Shown: positions 31,066-36,101 of the stretch, piece after piece
How the letters are laid out: every line of letters begins with the position of its first letter
How positions within the stretch are numbered: the stretch's first letter is position 1
Virus record (IMG/VR): IMGVR_UViG_3300032006_000033
Location: 1-36,469 of that record
Length of the DNA: 36,469 nt
Source: a virus
Strand: one strand, 5' to 3'
Made by a program: the position numbers and the translations under genes
The notes under the pieces: generated by a model
Database searches by the model: none
Seen by the model: the letters and a program-made list of their open reading frames with translations, nothing else
What the model was told of the DNA's origin: nothing

Positions 31066-31257
31066 ATGCACCGAACAAACATACACAATGTTGAAAAAAT
31101 CTACACCAGTATCCAAGAGGAAGTCATGGAGAATGGTAAAGTCTATTATGTAAGACATGTTGAGATTAAGACCAAGAACAATGGGCCAATAGAATTTACT
31201 CTATTTTCTGATGATCGTGCCTCTCTGGTCACCCAACCTTTCCCTTGGAAAAAGTAG
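31066..31257 (+). CDS. Small accessory protein, unknown (63 aa)
   Basis: MHRTNIHNVEKIYTSIQEEV then strands (KVYYVRHVEIKT, IEFTLFSDD). AAGGAG lies 9 nt before the ATG. A longer frame from 31009 would lie within the promoter and is rejected. It forms one stand-alone unit with its promoter and terminator. FTLFSDD recalls small hypothetical phage proteins; no function is known to me. Confidence 0.65.
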   Translation: MHRTNIHNVEKIYTSIQEEVMENGKVYYVRHVEIKTKNNGPIEFTLFSDDRASLVTQPFPWKK

Positions 31258-31266
31258 ATCAGCTCG

Positions 31267-31304
31267 GTCCCCTGTCCGTGATTCGCGGACAGGGGATTTT
31301 TTTT
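31267..31304 (+). terminator. Terminator of the 63-aa unit
   Basis: CCCCTGTCC (31269-31277) pairs with GGACAGGGG (31287-31295), followed by ATTTTTTTT. Confidence 0.88.
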
Positions 31305-31400
31305 CGCCCGTTGCCCCGGCATGATACTTGTGACCGTTGCCTGTTGCCCCGGCATGATACTTGTTGCCTGTCCCCGTTGCCCGTTGCCTTTGCATGATAG
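31305..31400 (+). repeat. Intergenic GCATGATA repeats, three copies
   Basis: Three units: two with GTTGCCCCGGCATGATACTTG and one with GTTGCCTTTGCATGATA. They fill the interval between the terminator and the next promoter; no gene is seen in 31258-31503. Confidence 0.8.
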
Positions 31401-31438
31401 CAACCGCAAAACGAAAATTTGCTGTTGAAAAATAAAGG

Positions 31439-31467
31439 TGTACATATATGGGATACTATGAGATAAT
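31439..31467 (+). promoter_or_regulatory. Promoter P3 with TATGGGA spacer motif
   Basis: TGTACA (31439-31444), 17 nt containing TATGGGA (31447-31453), then GATAAT (31462-31467). Confidence 0.65.
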
Positions 31468-31503
31468 CTCCTTGTAAATAAAACAATTTAGGAGGTATTT
31501 ACT

Positions 31504-31920
31504 ATGGCTAGAAACCTAACCAATAAGCAAACTGAAACTCTCGCGAAAAGACTGGCAGAGGACATTGTTGAAAAGACCGAAAAAGCGGTTAAGAAACACC
31601 CTGACACGAAAAAAGCGTTAGCGAAGTATAGGACTCTGATTAAAAAAGCAGAGAAAGCAACAAAAGAAGCTACTAAGTGTAAGAATGATGTAGAAGCGTT
31701 TTGCAAGGACTTCAATAAAACCAATAAAGTTGTGCGTATGAAACAACGACACTATGGTTGGGACGAGATAGAGATTATTCCTCATTCTTTTTCCGAAGGC
31801 ATTGCGTCTAGGTGGGACTTACAAAAAAGGATTGAGGAAGATATTACCATTGAATATATATTACAAGACAGTAATGTTGACGCGGTAATGGAAGTCCTTA
31901 CTGAGAGGTACTCTATATGA
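31504..31920 (+). CDS. Coiled-coil accessory protein, unknown (138 aa)
   Basis: A lysine-rich coiled-coil half (residues 1-70, for example TLAKRLAEDIVEKTEKAVKK) and a globular end (YGWDEIEIIPHSFSEGIASR). TTTAGGAGG lies 8 nt before the ATG. First gene of the only two-gene unit of the array; its stop overlaps the next start (ATGA). No domain is recognised. Confidence 0.65.
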   Translation: MARNLTNKQTETLAKRLAEDIVEKTEKAVKKHPDTKKALAKYRTLIKKAEKATKEATKCKNDVEAFCKDFNKTNKVVRMKQRHYGWDEIEIIPHSFSEGIASRWDLQKRIEEDITIEYILQDSNVDAVMEVLTERYSI

Positions 31921-32252
31921 TGTGGAAGAAACGGAAGAAAAGAAAAACGCCTAGTACGAAAACCCGTGCCGATTGTGCTTTTGATGCAATCGAAGCTATG
32001 GGAATCGATTACTTTGACCGACTTGAAAGAGAGGGATGTACTGGAGACGAGATCACTCGTAGCACTTATGCGTTGACTCGTTTCTTCGTTCAGCTTCTTG
32101 TTGCTCAAGCAGAGTCCATTGAAGCTGACGCAGTACCGCCTACTGTTTCCGCTATGTTTGACGCAATTCAAGACGAGCTTAAAAATACGGAAGGCGTTGA
32201 TATGGAAGTAGTCGGGGTTAGTGTTGGAGAGGAGAGCAACACCACCCATTAA
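31917..32252 (+). CDS. Small accessory protein, unknown (111 aa)
   Basis: A basic start (MMWKKRKKRKTPSTKTR) then a helical part (FDAIEAMGIDYFDRLEREG, LTRFFVQLLVAQAESIEA) and an acidic end. Starts in an ATGA overlap with the coiled-coil gene, with GAGAGG upstream. The basic patch could bind nucleic acid. No domain is recognised. Confidence 0.65.
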   Translation: MMWKKRKKRKTPSTKTRADCAFDAIEAMGIDYFDRLEREGCTGDEITRSTYALTRFFVQLLVAQAESIEADAVPPTVSAMFDAIQDELKNTEGVDMEVVGVSVGEESNTTH

Positions 32253-32267
32253 GGTCTCTCCTAAAGT

Positions 32268-32298
32268 CCCCTACAGTTCGCGCTGTAGGGGATTTTTT
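32268..32298 (+). terminator. Terminator of the two-gene unit
   Basis: CCCCTACAG (32268-32276) pairs with CTGTAGGGG (32283-32291), followed by ATTTTTTATT. Confidence 0.88.
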
Positions 32299-32300
32299 AT

Positions 32301-32364
32301 TGCCTTTGCCCCCGAACCGCCTGTCGCCTTTGCATGATAACTGCCCGTCGCCCTGGCATGATAA
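32301..32364 (+). repeat. Intergenic GCATGATA repeats, two copies
   Basis: CTGTCGCCTTTGCATGATA (32321-32339) and CGTCGCCCTGGCATGATA (from 32346), plus a fragment TTGCCTTTGCC at 32300. Confidence 0.75.
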
Positions 32365-32392
32365 ACCTTGAACCAAGAGCCTAAAAATAAAG

Positions 32393-32421
32393 TTGGTATA
32401 TTCTGGGACCCATGCTATACT
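32393..32421 (+). promoter_or_regulatory. Promoter P4 with CTGGGA spacer motif
   Basis: TTGGTA (32393-32398), 17 nt containing TTCTGGGACCC, then TATACT (32416-32421). A CAATGTTTAACTAGGAG leader precedes the ATG at 32451. Confidence 0.65.
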
Positions 32422-32450
32422 GAGGACTCAATGTTTAACTAGGAGTAATT

Positions 32451-32792
32451 ATGAAACAAGAATATTACAAGAAGGACGAAATCAAACAACGCTTTGATGA
32501 TTTCCTAGAAGATCGGGACGAAGATTGGATAGAGGAAAATATTGACGATATCCACCACTACGCCTTTAATGAGGATTATTACATCATTGGCTATTATAAA
32601 GCAGAGCAATGGCTCGGTAGTGTGTCCAATGTTTTTGATGTCCTCACAACAATACAAGAATACGAGGACACACATTTCGGAGAACCACACACAGATCTTG
32701 GAAACTCTGAAAAGGTGGTCAACATGTACGCTTATATTGTAGGGGAAGAAGTGGTAGCTGAATGGCTAAACGAAAGACGAGCAATTAACTAG
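32451..32792 (+). CDS. Conserved small accessory protein, unknown (113 aa)
   Basis: An acidic protein MKQEYYKKDEIKQRFDDFLE, with YAFNEDYYIIGYYKAEQWLG, VFDVLTTIQEYE and SEKVVNMYAYIVGEEVV. I recall this pattern (YYIIG, AEQWL, VVNMY) from hypothetical proteins of several marine phages. AGGAG lies before the ATG. A stand-alone unit of the array. Confidence 0.75.
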   Translation: MKQEYYKKDEIKQRFDDFLEDRDEDWIEENIDDIHHYAFNEDYYIIGYYKAEQWLGSVSNVFDVLTTIQEYEDTHFGEPHTDLGNSEKVVNMYAYIVGEEVVAEWLNERRAIN

Positions 32793-32805
32793 GCTTTCTC
32801 CTAGG

Positions 32806-32836
32806 ACCCCCACGGCTCGCGCTGTGGGGGTTTTTC
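32806..32836 (+). terminator. Terminator of the 113-aa unit
   Basis: CCCCCAC (32807-32813) pairs with GTGGGGG (32824-32830), inner CGG/CTG partly pairs, followed by TTTTTCTTT. Confidence 0.82.
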
Positions 32837-32837
32837 T

Positions 32838-32890
32838 TTGCCCGGGGTATGCCTGTCGCCTGTGCATGTTACTTGTCGCCCTTGCATGAC
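32838..32890 (+). repeat. Intergenic GCATG repeats, two copies
   Basis: CTGTCGCCTGTGCATGTTACTT and GTCGCCCTTGCATGAC. Between these and promoter P5 lie two palindromes: TAGAATCATTCTA (32908-32920) and CGCGTGCTACACGCG (32923-32937). Confidence 0.75.
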
Positions 32891-32943
32891 AACAACCAAA
32901 AAGTTTTTAGAATCATTCTAAGCGCGTGCTACACGCGTTGCAC

Positions 32944-32972
32944 TTGCTATATATCCCATAAGTTGAGATAAT
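32944..32972 (+). promoter_or_regulatory. Promoter P5 with inverted motif TATCCCATA
   Basis: TTGCTA (32944-32949), 17 nt containing TATCCCATA (32952-32960), the reverse complement of TATGGGATA, then GATAAT (32967-32972). Confidence 0.65.
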
Positions 32973-33001
32973 ATAGGGGTTCAATAAATAAGGAGAACAA
33001 C

Positions 33002-33208
33002 ATGAAACAACTAGAACTAATAACCATACTCCCCGAGCAGGTCGATCATGCAAGACTGCTTACTTTAAGGTCTGCTCTTAAGCTAGAGCTTCAAGGCCTT
33101 AAGTCTAGGGGACGATCTGCTTACACTATTCTTAAAGAAGAACTGGGCATTAAAGGTTCTCGAGCAAGTGTCTTGGAACAAGTCAACGAACACCTAGACC
33201 AGAGCTAA
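33002..33208 (+). CDS. Small accessory protein, unknown (68 aa)
   Basis: MKQLELITILPEQVDHARLL, then SALKLELQGLKSRGRSAYTI and LKEELGIKGSRASVLEQV. I recall the RGRSAY-LKEELGIKGSR pattern from hypothetical phage proteins. It looks helical with a basic middle, so nucleic acid binding is possible. QLELI at 3-7 is close to QLELF in later units. AAGGAG lies 7 nt before the ATG. Confidence 0.7.
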   Translation: MKQLELITILPEQVDHARLLTLRSALKLELQGLKSRGRSAYTILKEELGIKGSRASVLEQVNEHLDQS

Positions 33209-33222
33209 CCGCTCCTACGATT

Positions 33223-33254
33223 CTCCGCACCCGATCGGGTGCGGAGATTTTTTT
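33223..33254 (+). terminator. Terminator of the 68-aa unit
   Basis: CTCCGCACCC pairs perfectly with GGGTGCGGAG across GATC (33223-33246), followed by ATTTTTTT. Confidence 0.9.
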
Positions 33255-33335
33255 CGCCTGTCGCCTTTGCATGATACTTGTCGCCTGTGCATGACACTCG
33301 CTGCCCTTGCATGATACTTGTTACCCTTACACGAC
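33255..33335 (+). repeat. Intergenic GCATGATACTTG repeats, four tandem copies
   Basis: Units of about 20 bp follow each other directly: TGTCGCCTTTGCATGATACT, TGTCGCCTGTGCATGACACT, CGCTGCCCTTGCATGATACT and TGTTACCCTTACACGAC. This is the clearest tandem block of the family. Confidence 0.85.
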
Positions 33336-33372
33336 CAAGGAACGAGCCTAAGGCTGTTAGAAATAACACTAT

Positions 33373-33400
33373 TTGCTTTTATGGGACAATATGAGATAAT
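33373..33400 (+). promoter_or_regulatory. Promoter P6 with TATGGGA spacer motif
   Basis: TTGCTT (33373-33378), 16 nt containing TATGGGA (33380-33386), then GATAAT (33395-33400). Confidence 0.65.
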
Positions 33401-33425
33401 AACGGAGTGTTTAATAAAAATAACA

Positions 33426-33462
33426 AGGCGTTTTCCATGCTCGAAAGGGCAGGGCTTCGCCT
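33426..33462 (+). promoter_or_regulatory. Structured leader before the 120-aa gene
   Basis: TGCTC-GAAA-GGGCA (33438-33451) is a hairpin with a GNRA tetraloop. CGCCT (33458-33462) can pair either with AGGCG (33426-33430) or with GGGC just upstream, so two folds exclude each other near the binding site AGGAG. Confidence 0.4.
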
Positions 33463-33481
33463 ATATCTAGGAGAAAATAAA

Positions 33482-33844
33482 ATGACACAATTAGAACTAT
33501 TCCCACTTCGCTTCTTTGTTAATGTGTATGACGCAGCCAGTGCTTATGGCGGTCCTGAAGAAGGAGGGTGGTATTATAACGACTACACCTTTATAGGGTG
33601 TTACGGTGCTTTTCCTGATTTTGAGAGTGCAGATCTACGTGCCAAAGAAGTAAAGGAAGCCTTGAAGAAGGACGAGCCTACCGTCTATCACATGGGTCAT
33701 GGTCCGCATGACGGAGTAAACGAAGCAGGGGAAGGTGATGACGCCTATCTTCTCAGAGGCGGGCGTTGGGGTAAAAGCAGTTACAGCACCTTTATCCAAG
33801 AAGAACAAGGCAAAGACTTCAACGATTACGCGCCGTATTCGTAA
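33482..33844 (+). CDS. Small accessory protein with QLELF motif (120 aa)
   Basis: MTQLELFPLRFFVNVYDAAS, then GWYYNDYTFIGCYGAFPDF and a Gly/Asp-rich middle. I chose the ATG at 33482 since AGGAG lies 9 nt upstream as in sister genes; an in-frame ATG at 33437 would add 15 residues. QLELF (3-7) matches the bacterial sliding-clamp-binding consensus QL(S/D)LF except for E for S/D. No fold is recognised. Confidence 0.65.
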   Translation: MTQLELFPLRFFVNVYDAASAYGGPEEGGWYYNDYTFIGCYGAFPDFESADLRAKEVKEALKKDEPTVYHMGHGPHDGVNEAGEGDDAYLLRGGRWGKSSYSTFIQEEQGKDFNDYAPYS

Positions 33845-33855
33845 GCCTTAACAAG

Positions 33856-33889
33856 AACCCCCGCATCTATCCAGATGCGGGGGTTTTCT
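33856..33889 (+). terminator. Terminator of the 120-aa unit
   Basis: AACCCCCGCATCT pairs with AGATGCGGGGGTT across ATCC (33856-33885), followed by TTCTTTT. Confidence 0.9.
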
Positions 33890-33890
33890 T

Positions 33891-33963
33891 TTGTCCGTGC
33901 TCCGCCTGTTGCCTCCCCATGATACTTGTCGCCTGCGCCCTGCTCGCTGCCCTTGCATGATAC
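33891..33963 (+). repeat. Intergenic GCATGATA repeats, partly eroded
   Basis: CTGTTGCCTCCCCATGATACTT, GTCGCCTGCGCC and CGCTGCCCTTGCATGATA. The middle copy lost its GCATGATA part. Confidence 0.7.
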
Positions 33964-33980
33964 CGTATGCCCTGGGCCAT

Positions 33981-33997
33981 GCGTCACAGTTTGACGC
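33981..33997. promoter_or_regulatory. Palindrome GCGTCA/TGACGC upstream of P7
   Basis: GCGTCACAGTTTGACGC has 6-bp perfect arms. A copy with one change lies at 34813-34829, over the -35 box of promoter P9. Confidence 0.6.
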
Positions 33998-34002
33998 TTT
34001 AT

Positions 34003-34031
34003 TTGACTTTATGGGAGATTTATCATAAGAT
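34003..34031 (+). promoter_or_regulatory. Promoter P7 with TATGGGA spacer motif
   Basis: TTGACT (34003-34008), 17 nt containing TATGGGA (34010-34016), then TAAGAT (34026-34031). Confidence 0.65.
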
Positions 34032-34062
34032 AGGGTTTCAATTAACTATTAGGAGAAATCCA

Positions 34063-34239
34063 ATGAACATCGAAACAGTCCAAATACTCATCCTTCTCAT
34101 AGCCACGGGCGGCGGCCTAAGCTTGCCTTACGTTGCTTATCTTATCTGGACCACGACCGATATGATCTTATCAGCCCTATTGATTGCCTTGTTCGGCCTT
34201 CTCTGTGCTTTCGTGGCCCTGGTAGGATGGTTCGCTTAG
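34063..34239 (+). CDS. Small two-helix membrane protein (58 aa)
   Basis: MNIETVQILILLIATGGGLS, then LPYVAYLIW and MILSALLIALFGLLCAFVAL followed by VGWFA. Two hydrophobic helices separated by TTTD suggest an inner-membrane protein. Size and layout would suit a holin-like or superinfection-exclusion protein, but nothing specific is seen. AGGAGAAATCCA precedes the ATG; a longer frame from 33967 runs through the promoter and is rejected. Confidence 0.65.
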   Translation: MNIETVQILILLIATGGGLSLPYVAYLIWTTTDMILSALLIALFGLLCAFVALVGWFA

Positions 34240-34307
34240 GCCGCATCGTTGCCGCTACGTTAATCTTTATTCTCTTCTACCTTATCCCTATGCTCGCCAG
34301 AGTGTAG
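34227..34307 (+). CDS. Possible 26-aa membrane peptide overlapping the previous gene
   Basis: MVRLGRIVAATLIFILFYLI then PMLARV. It overlaps the end of the 58-aa membrane gene by 13 bp in another frame. It has one hydrophobic helix with positive ends. The binding site (GGTAGG) is too close to be convincing, so this is tentative. Confidence 0.35.
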   Translation: MVRLGRIVAATLIFILFYLIPMLARV

Positions 34308-34312
34308 GGACC

Positions 34313-34355
34313 TGCCCCCCGGTTCTCCTAAATTGTTAATTGTTCTCGGGGGGTA
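34313..34355 (+). ncRNA. C/G-clamped hairpin with antisense-leader loop
   Basis: CCCCCCG (34315-34321) pairs with CGGGGGG (34347-34353). The 25-nt loop holds TTCTCCTAAATTGTTAATTG (34323-34342), the reverse complement of CAATTAACAATTTAGGAGAA, and so of the shared leader plus Shine-Dalgarno with a one-base bulge. No T tract follows. This takes the place of the usual terminator of this unit. Confidence 0.5.
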
Positions 34356-34363
34356 CGGTGGAC

Positions 34364-34392
34364 TTGTACATGTATGGGATGTATGGTATACT
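34364..34392 (+). promoter_or_regulatory. Promoter P8 with TATGGGA spacer motif
   Basis: TTGTAC (34364-34369), 17 nt containing TATGGGA (34373-34379), then TATACT (34387-34392). The following leader (GGGTACTCAATTAACAATTA) is shared with P9. Confidence 0.7.
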
Positions 34393-34426
34393 GGGTACTC
34401 AATTAACAATTAAATAGGAGAGTATT

Positions 34427-34678
34427 ATGGCTCATTTTAAAACAACGCCTGAGATAGGGGACACCGTTGAGTGTGACGCGTGCCACGGTAAAGGCTGGTA
34501 TTCTATGTCACCGGCCACAGACGATGAAAACTACAACGACTACTATCAAACTGACCACAACTGTCACAACTGTCGTCGCACCGGTAAACTGGTAGTGGTA
34601 GGCTTTAGCAAGTACGGAATTGAAACACAGGCCCCTGAGTCTGACTGGGTCTATGGAGAAGACGGAGACTACAGCTAA
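34427..34678 (+). CDS. DnaJ-type zinc-finger small protein (83 aa)
   Basis: MAHFKTTPEIGDTVECDACH then GKGWY, and later CHNCRRTGKLVVV. The CxxCxGxG and CxxCxxTGK pair is the repeat of DnaJ-type cysteine-rich domains, here as a single zinc site (Cys16, Cys19, Cys46, Cys49). There is no J domain, so it is not a chaperone DnaJ; it may bind protein or nucleic acid. AGGAGAG precedes the ATG. A stand-alone unit of the array. Confidence 0.75.
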   Translation: MAHFKTTPEIGDTVECDACHGKGWYSMSPATDDENYNDYYQTDHNCHNCRRTGKLVVVGFSKYGIETQAPESDWVYGEDGDYS

Positions 34679-34693
34679 CCCTGACCCCTAACA

Positions 34694-34725
34694 GCCCCCA
34701 CATCTGAGTAGATGTGGGGGCTTTT
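34694..34725 (+). terminator. Terminator of the zinc-finger unit
   Basis: GCCCCCACATCT pairs with AGATGTGGGGGC across GAGT (34694-34721), followed by TTTTCC. Confidence 0.88.
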
Positions 34726-34727
34726 CC

Positions 34728-34772
34728 TTGTCGCCTTTGCATGTTACCCGCGCGTCGCCTGGGCATGATACG
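34728..34772 (+). repeat. Intergenic GCATG repeats, two copies
   Basis: TTGTCGCCTTTGCATGTTA (34728-34747) and GCGTCGCCTGGGCATGATA. A short ACACAT(ACACAT) run follows. Confidence 0.75.
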
Positions 34773-34812
34773 CGTACACATACACATACGCCTGTGCGGG
34801 AAGAATAAGGGT

Positions 34813-34852
34813 GCGTCACGGTTTGACGCATGTATGGGATTCATGGTATACT
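34813..34852 (+). promoter_or_regulatory. Promoter P9 with overlapping palindrome and TATGGGA
   Basis: GCGTCACGGTTTGACGC (34813-34829) contains the -35 TTGACG (34823-34828). An 18-nt spacer with TATGGGA (34833-34839) leads to TATACT (34847-34852). From the TATGGGA on, it is nearly identical to P8 for about 40 bp, indicating recent duplication. Confidence 0.72.
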
Positions 34853-34884
34853 GGGTACTCAATTAACAATTAGGAGAAATCCAA

Positions 34885-35193
34885 ATGAACCAAATAGTCT
34901 TTAAGAATCCAATGGGTAAAGTACAAAAAGTAGACGGCTGCAAAACAGTCTACGAAACAGTTAGCTTACCTAAACCAGCGTGGATGGGATGCCACGAGTG
35001 GCGAACAGGCAGCGTGGTGACTAAGAGAACCCGGTACGGTGTTTCCAAGAAGGACCTTGTCGACAAGCTAATGCTACAGTGGCTGGCGGAGCAGGAGTGG
35101 GAACCAAAGAGTGGGGAGCAATTGGAACTGTTTCCACACCCGATGGACTTAGCTGAGAACAACCCTTCGCTTTGCCCACACTGTTACAGCTAA
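34885..35193 (+). CDS. Small accessory protein with QLELF and CPHC (102 aa)
   Basis: MNQIVFKNPMGKVQKVDGCK, then MGCHEWRTGSVVTKRTRYGV and LMLQWLAEQEW. QLELF at 79-83, in a probably exposed linker, resembles the sliding-clamp-binding motif. The C-terminus LCPHCYS with two cysteines might bind metal with Cys19 and Cys36. AGGAGAAATCCAA precedes the ATG. Last unit of the array. Confidence 0.68.
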   Translation: MNQIVFKNPMGKVQKVDGCKTVYETVSLPKPAWMGCHEWRTGSVVTKRTRYGVSKKDLVDKLMLQWLAEQEWEPKSGEQLELFPHPMDLAENNPSLCPHCYS

Positions 35194-35207
35194 TCTCTTA
35201 ACCCCCA

Positions 35208-35239
35208 GCCCCCGCATCTACTCAGGTGCGGGGGCTTTT
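35208..35239 (+). terminator. Terminator of the last array unit
   Basis: GCCCCCGCATCT (35208-35219) pairs with AGGTGCGGGGGC (35224-35235), one G-U pair, followed by TTTTG. The stem sequence is close to that at 33856. Confidence 0.88.
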
Positions 35240-35363
35240 GATATGGGGATCCTATTGCGCAACATTCATCCAGCTTTTATGGCCACAAAACTTTTTCCCG
35301 CCGCTCACCGCTCGCGCCTGGGGTCTGACTATAAGAGAAAGATCGAGATATAAATTCTCTGGT

Positions 35364-35451
35364 GAAAAAATTTGGCACTTTTTTGTTAGGAGTCCCTACT
35401 CAGAAAAATTTTATATTTTTTTCTAGGAGTCCCTGGTCCCCGGAAAAATTT
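35364..35451 (+). repeat. Two and a part tandem 39-40 bp repeats
   Basis: Units at 35364-35402 and 35403-35442 both run GAAAAA, ATTT, an A/T-rich middle, TTTTTT and TAGGAGTCCCT; a third begins at 35443 (GAAAAATTT). They lie in the gene-free stretch 35240-35467, which otherwise shows nothing clear. TATACT at 35455-35460 may be the -10 box of the HNH gene. Confidence 0.65.
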
Positions 35452-35467
35452 GTGTATACTAAAAAAC

Positions 35468-35920
35468 ATGGGAAAAACAAAAACCTGCATTACTTGTAAA
35501 CGAGAGCTACAAAAAGATGACTACACTAAAAAACGCAATGTCTGCCGACGCTGTACTTCCCTACAAAGAAACCAAGCCCGCAACAGTTCCCCTGAATCCT
35601 ATGTCGCTGTGGTTTATTCCAAACTCAAAGCTGCACGGAAAGACATGGAGTGGGACATTGATTTGGACCACGTTAAGTGTCTTTGGCACAAACAAGAAGG
35701 ACGCTGTGCGCTATCCGGGGTGTTTATGACGTGGCACGGGGGCGAAGGACGACAGGACCTTAATATCAGTATTGACAGGAAAAATTCGGACAAAGGGTAT
35801 ATAATAGGAAACGTCCAATTAGTGACACAACGAATAAACACAATGAAGCACACCTTGGGAGAAAGTGAGTTCTACTGGTGGTGCAAAAACGTAGTACACA
35901 ATAAAGAAAATGCCGACTAA
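35468..35920 (+). CDS. HNH endonuclease with N-terminal zinc finger
   Basis: A 150-aa protein. Cys7, Cys10, Cys26 and Cys29 (CITC, CRRC) form an N-terminal zinc site. GRCALSGV, SIDRKNSDKGYIIGNVQLV and TQRINTMKHTL form an HNH-type core of the compact class common in phages, where CxxSG and S-I-D-R lie in place of the first H and N-containing parts. It may be a free-standing homing-type enzyme or act in packaging or host DNA cleavage. Start: ATG at 35468 with no clear binding site; a GTG at 35450 is in frame. Confidence 0.8.
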   Translation: MGKTKTCITCKRELQKDDYTKKRNVCRRCTSLQRNQARNSSPESYVAVVYSKLKAARKDMEWDIDLDHVKCLWHKQEGRCALSGVFMTWHGGEGRQDLNISIDRKNSDKGYIIGNVQLVTQRINTMKHTLGESEFYWWCKNVVHNKENAD

Positions 35921-36101
35921 ATTTAAGCCGACGGAAAAACTCTACAACAGACGAACCGGAATCACCAAGGTTCAACACAATTATATTAAAGCCACTTCGA
36001 TGAAAGACCTCCTTGCAGCAATAGAAAATCCAAACACTAAGCCCAAATTAATCCATAAATATAAAAAAGAAATAAAAAGGAGAGAGAAGTATGTCCTCTG
36101 A
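35910..36101 (+). CDS. Small basic protein, unknown (63 aa)
   Basis: MPTKFKPTEKLYNRRTGITK, then VQHNYIKATSMKDLLAAIEN and a basic end (KYKKEIKRREKYVL). It overlaps the HNH gene by 11 bp. I recall close relatives (the KFKPS-x-K-x3-R start) as hypothetical proteins in marine phages. A nucleic-acid-binding role is possible. Confidence 0.7.
   Translation: MPTKFKPTEKLYNRRTGITKVQHNYIKATSMKDLLAAIENPNTKPKLIHKYKKEIKRREKYVL

Noticed and set aside
31782-32249. Antisense open frame of 155 aa across two array genes
   Set aside because: The sense frames have proper promoters, binding sites and a terminator; the antisense frame has none.
33407-33481. N-terminal extension of the 120-aa protein from 33407
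   Set aside because: It would start within the expected transcription start region and lacks a binding site; the ATG at 33482 has AGGAG as in sister genes.
31305-34772. Possible CRISPR array from the GCATGATA repeats
   Set aside because: Copies are degenerate, lie in separate intergenic gaps or directly next to each other without unique spacers, and no cas gene is present.
34694-35235. Similar terminator stems (CCCCCRCATCT) as att or transposon end repeats
   Set aside because: Each is a perfect hairpin followed by a T tract directly after a gene; terminator duplication explains them and no transposase is present.
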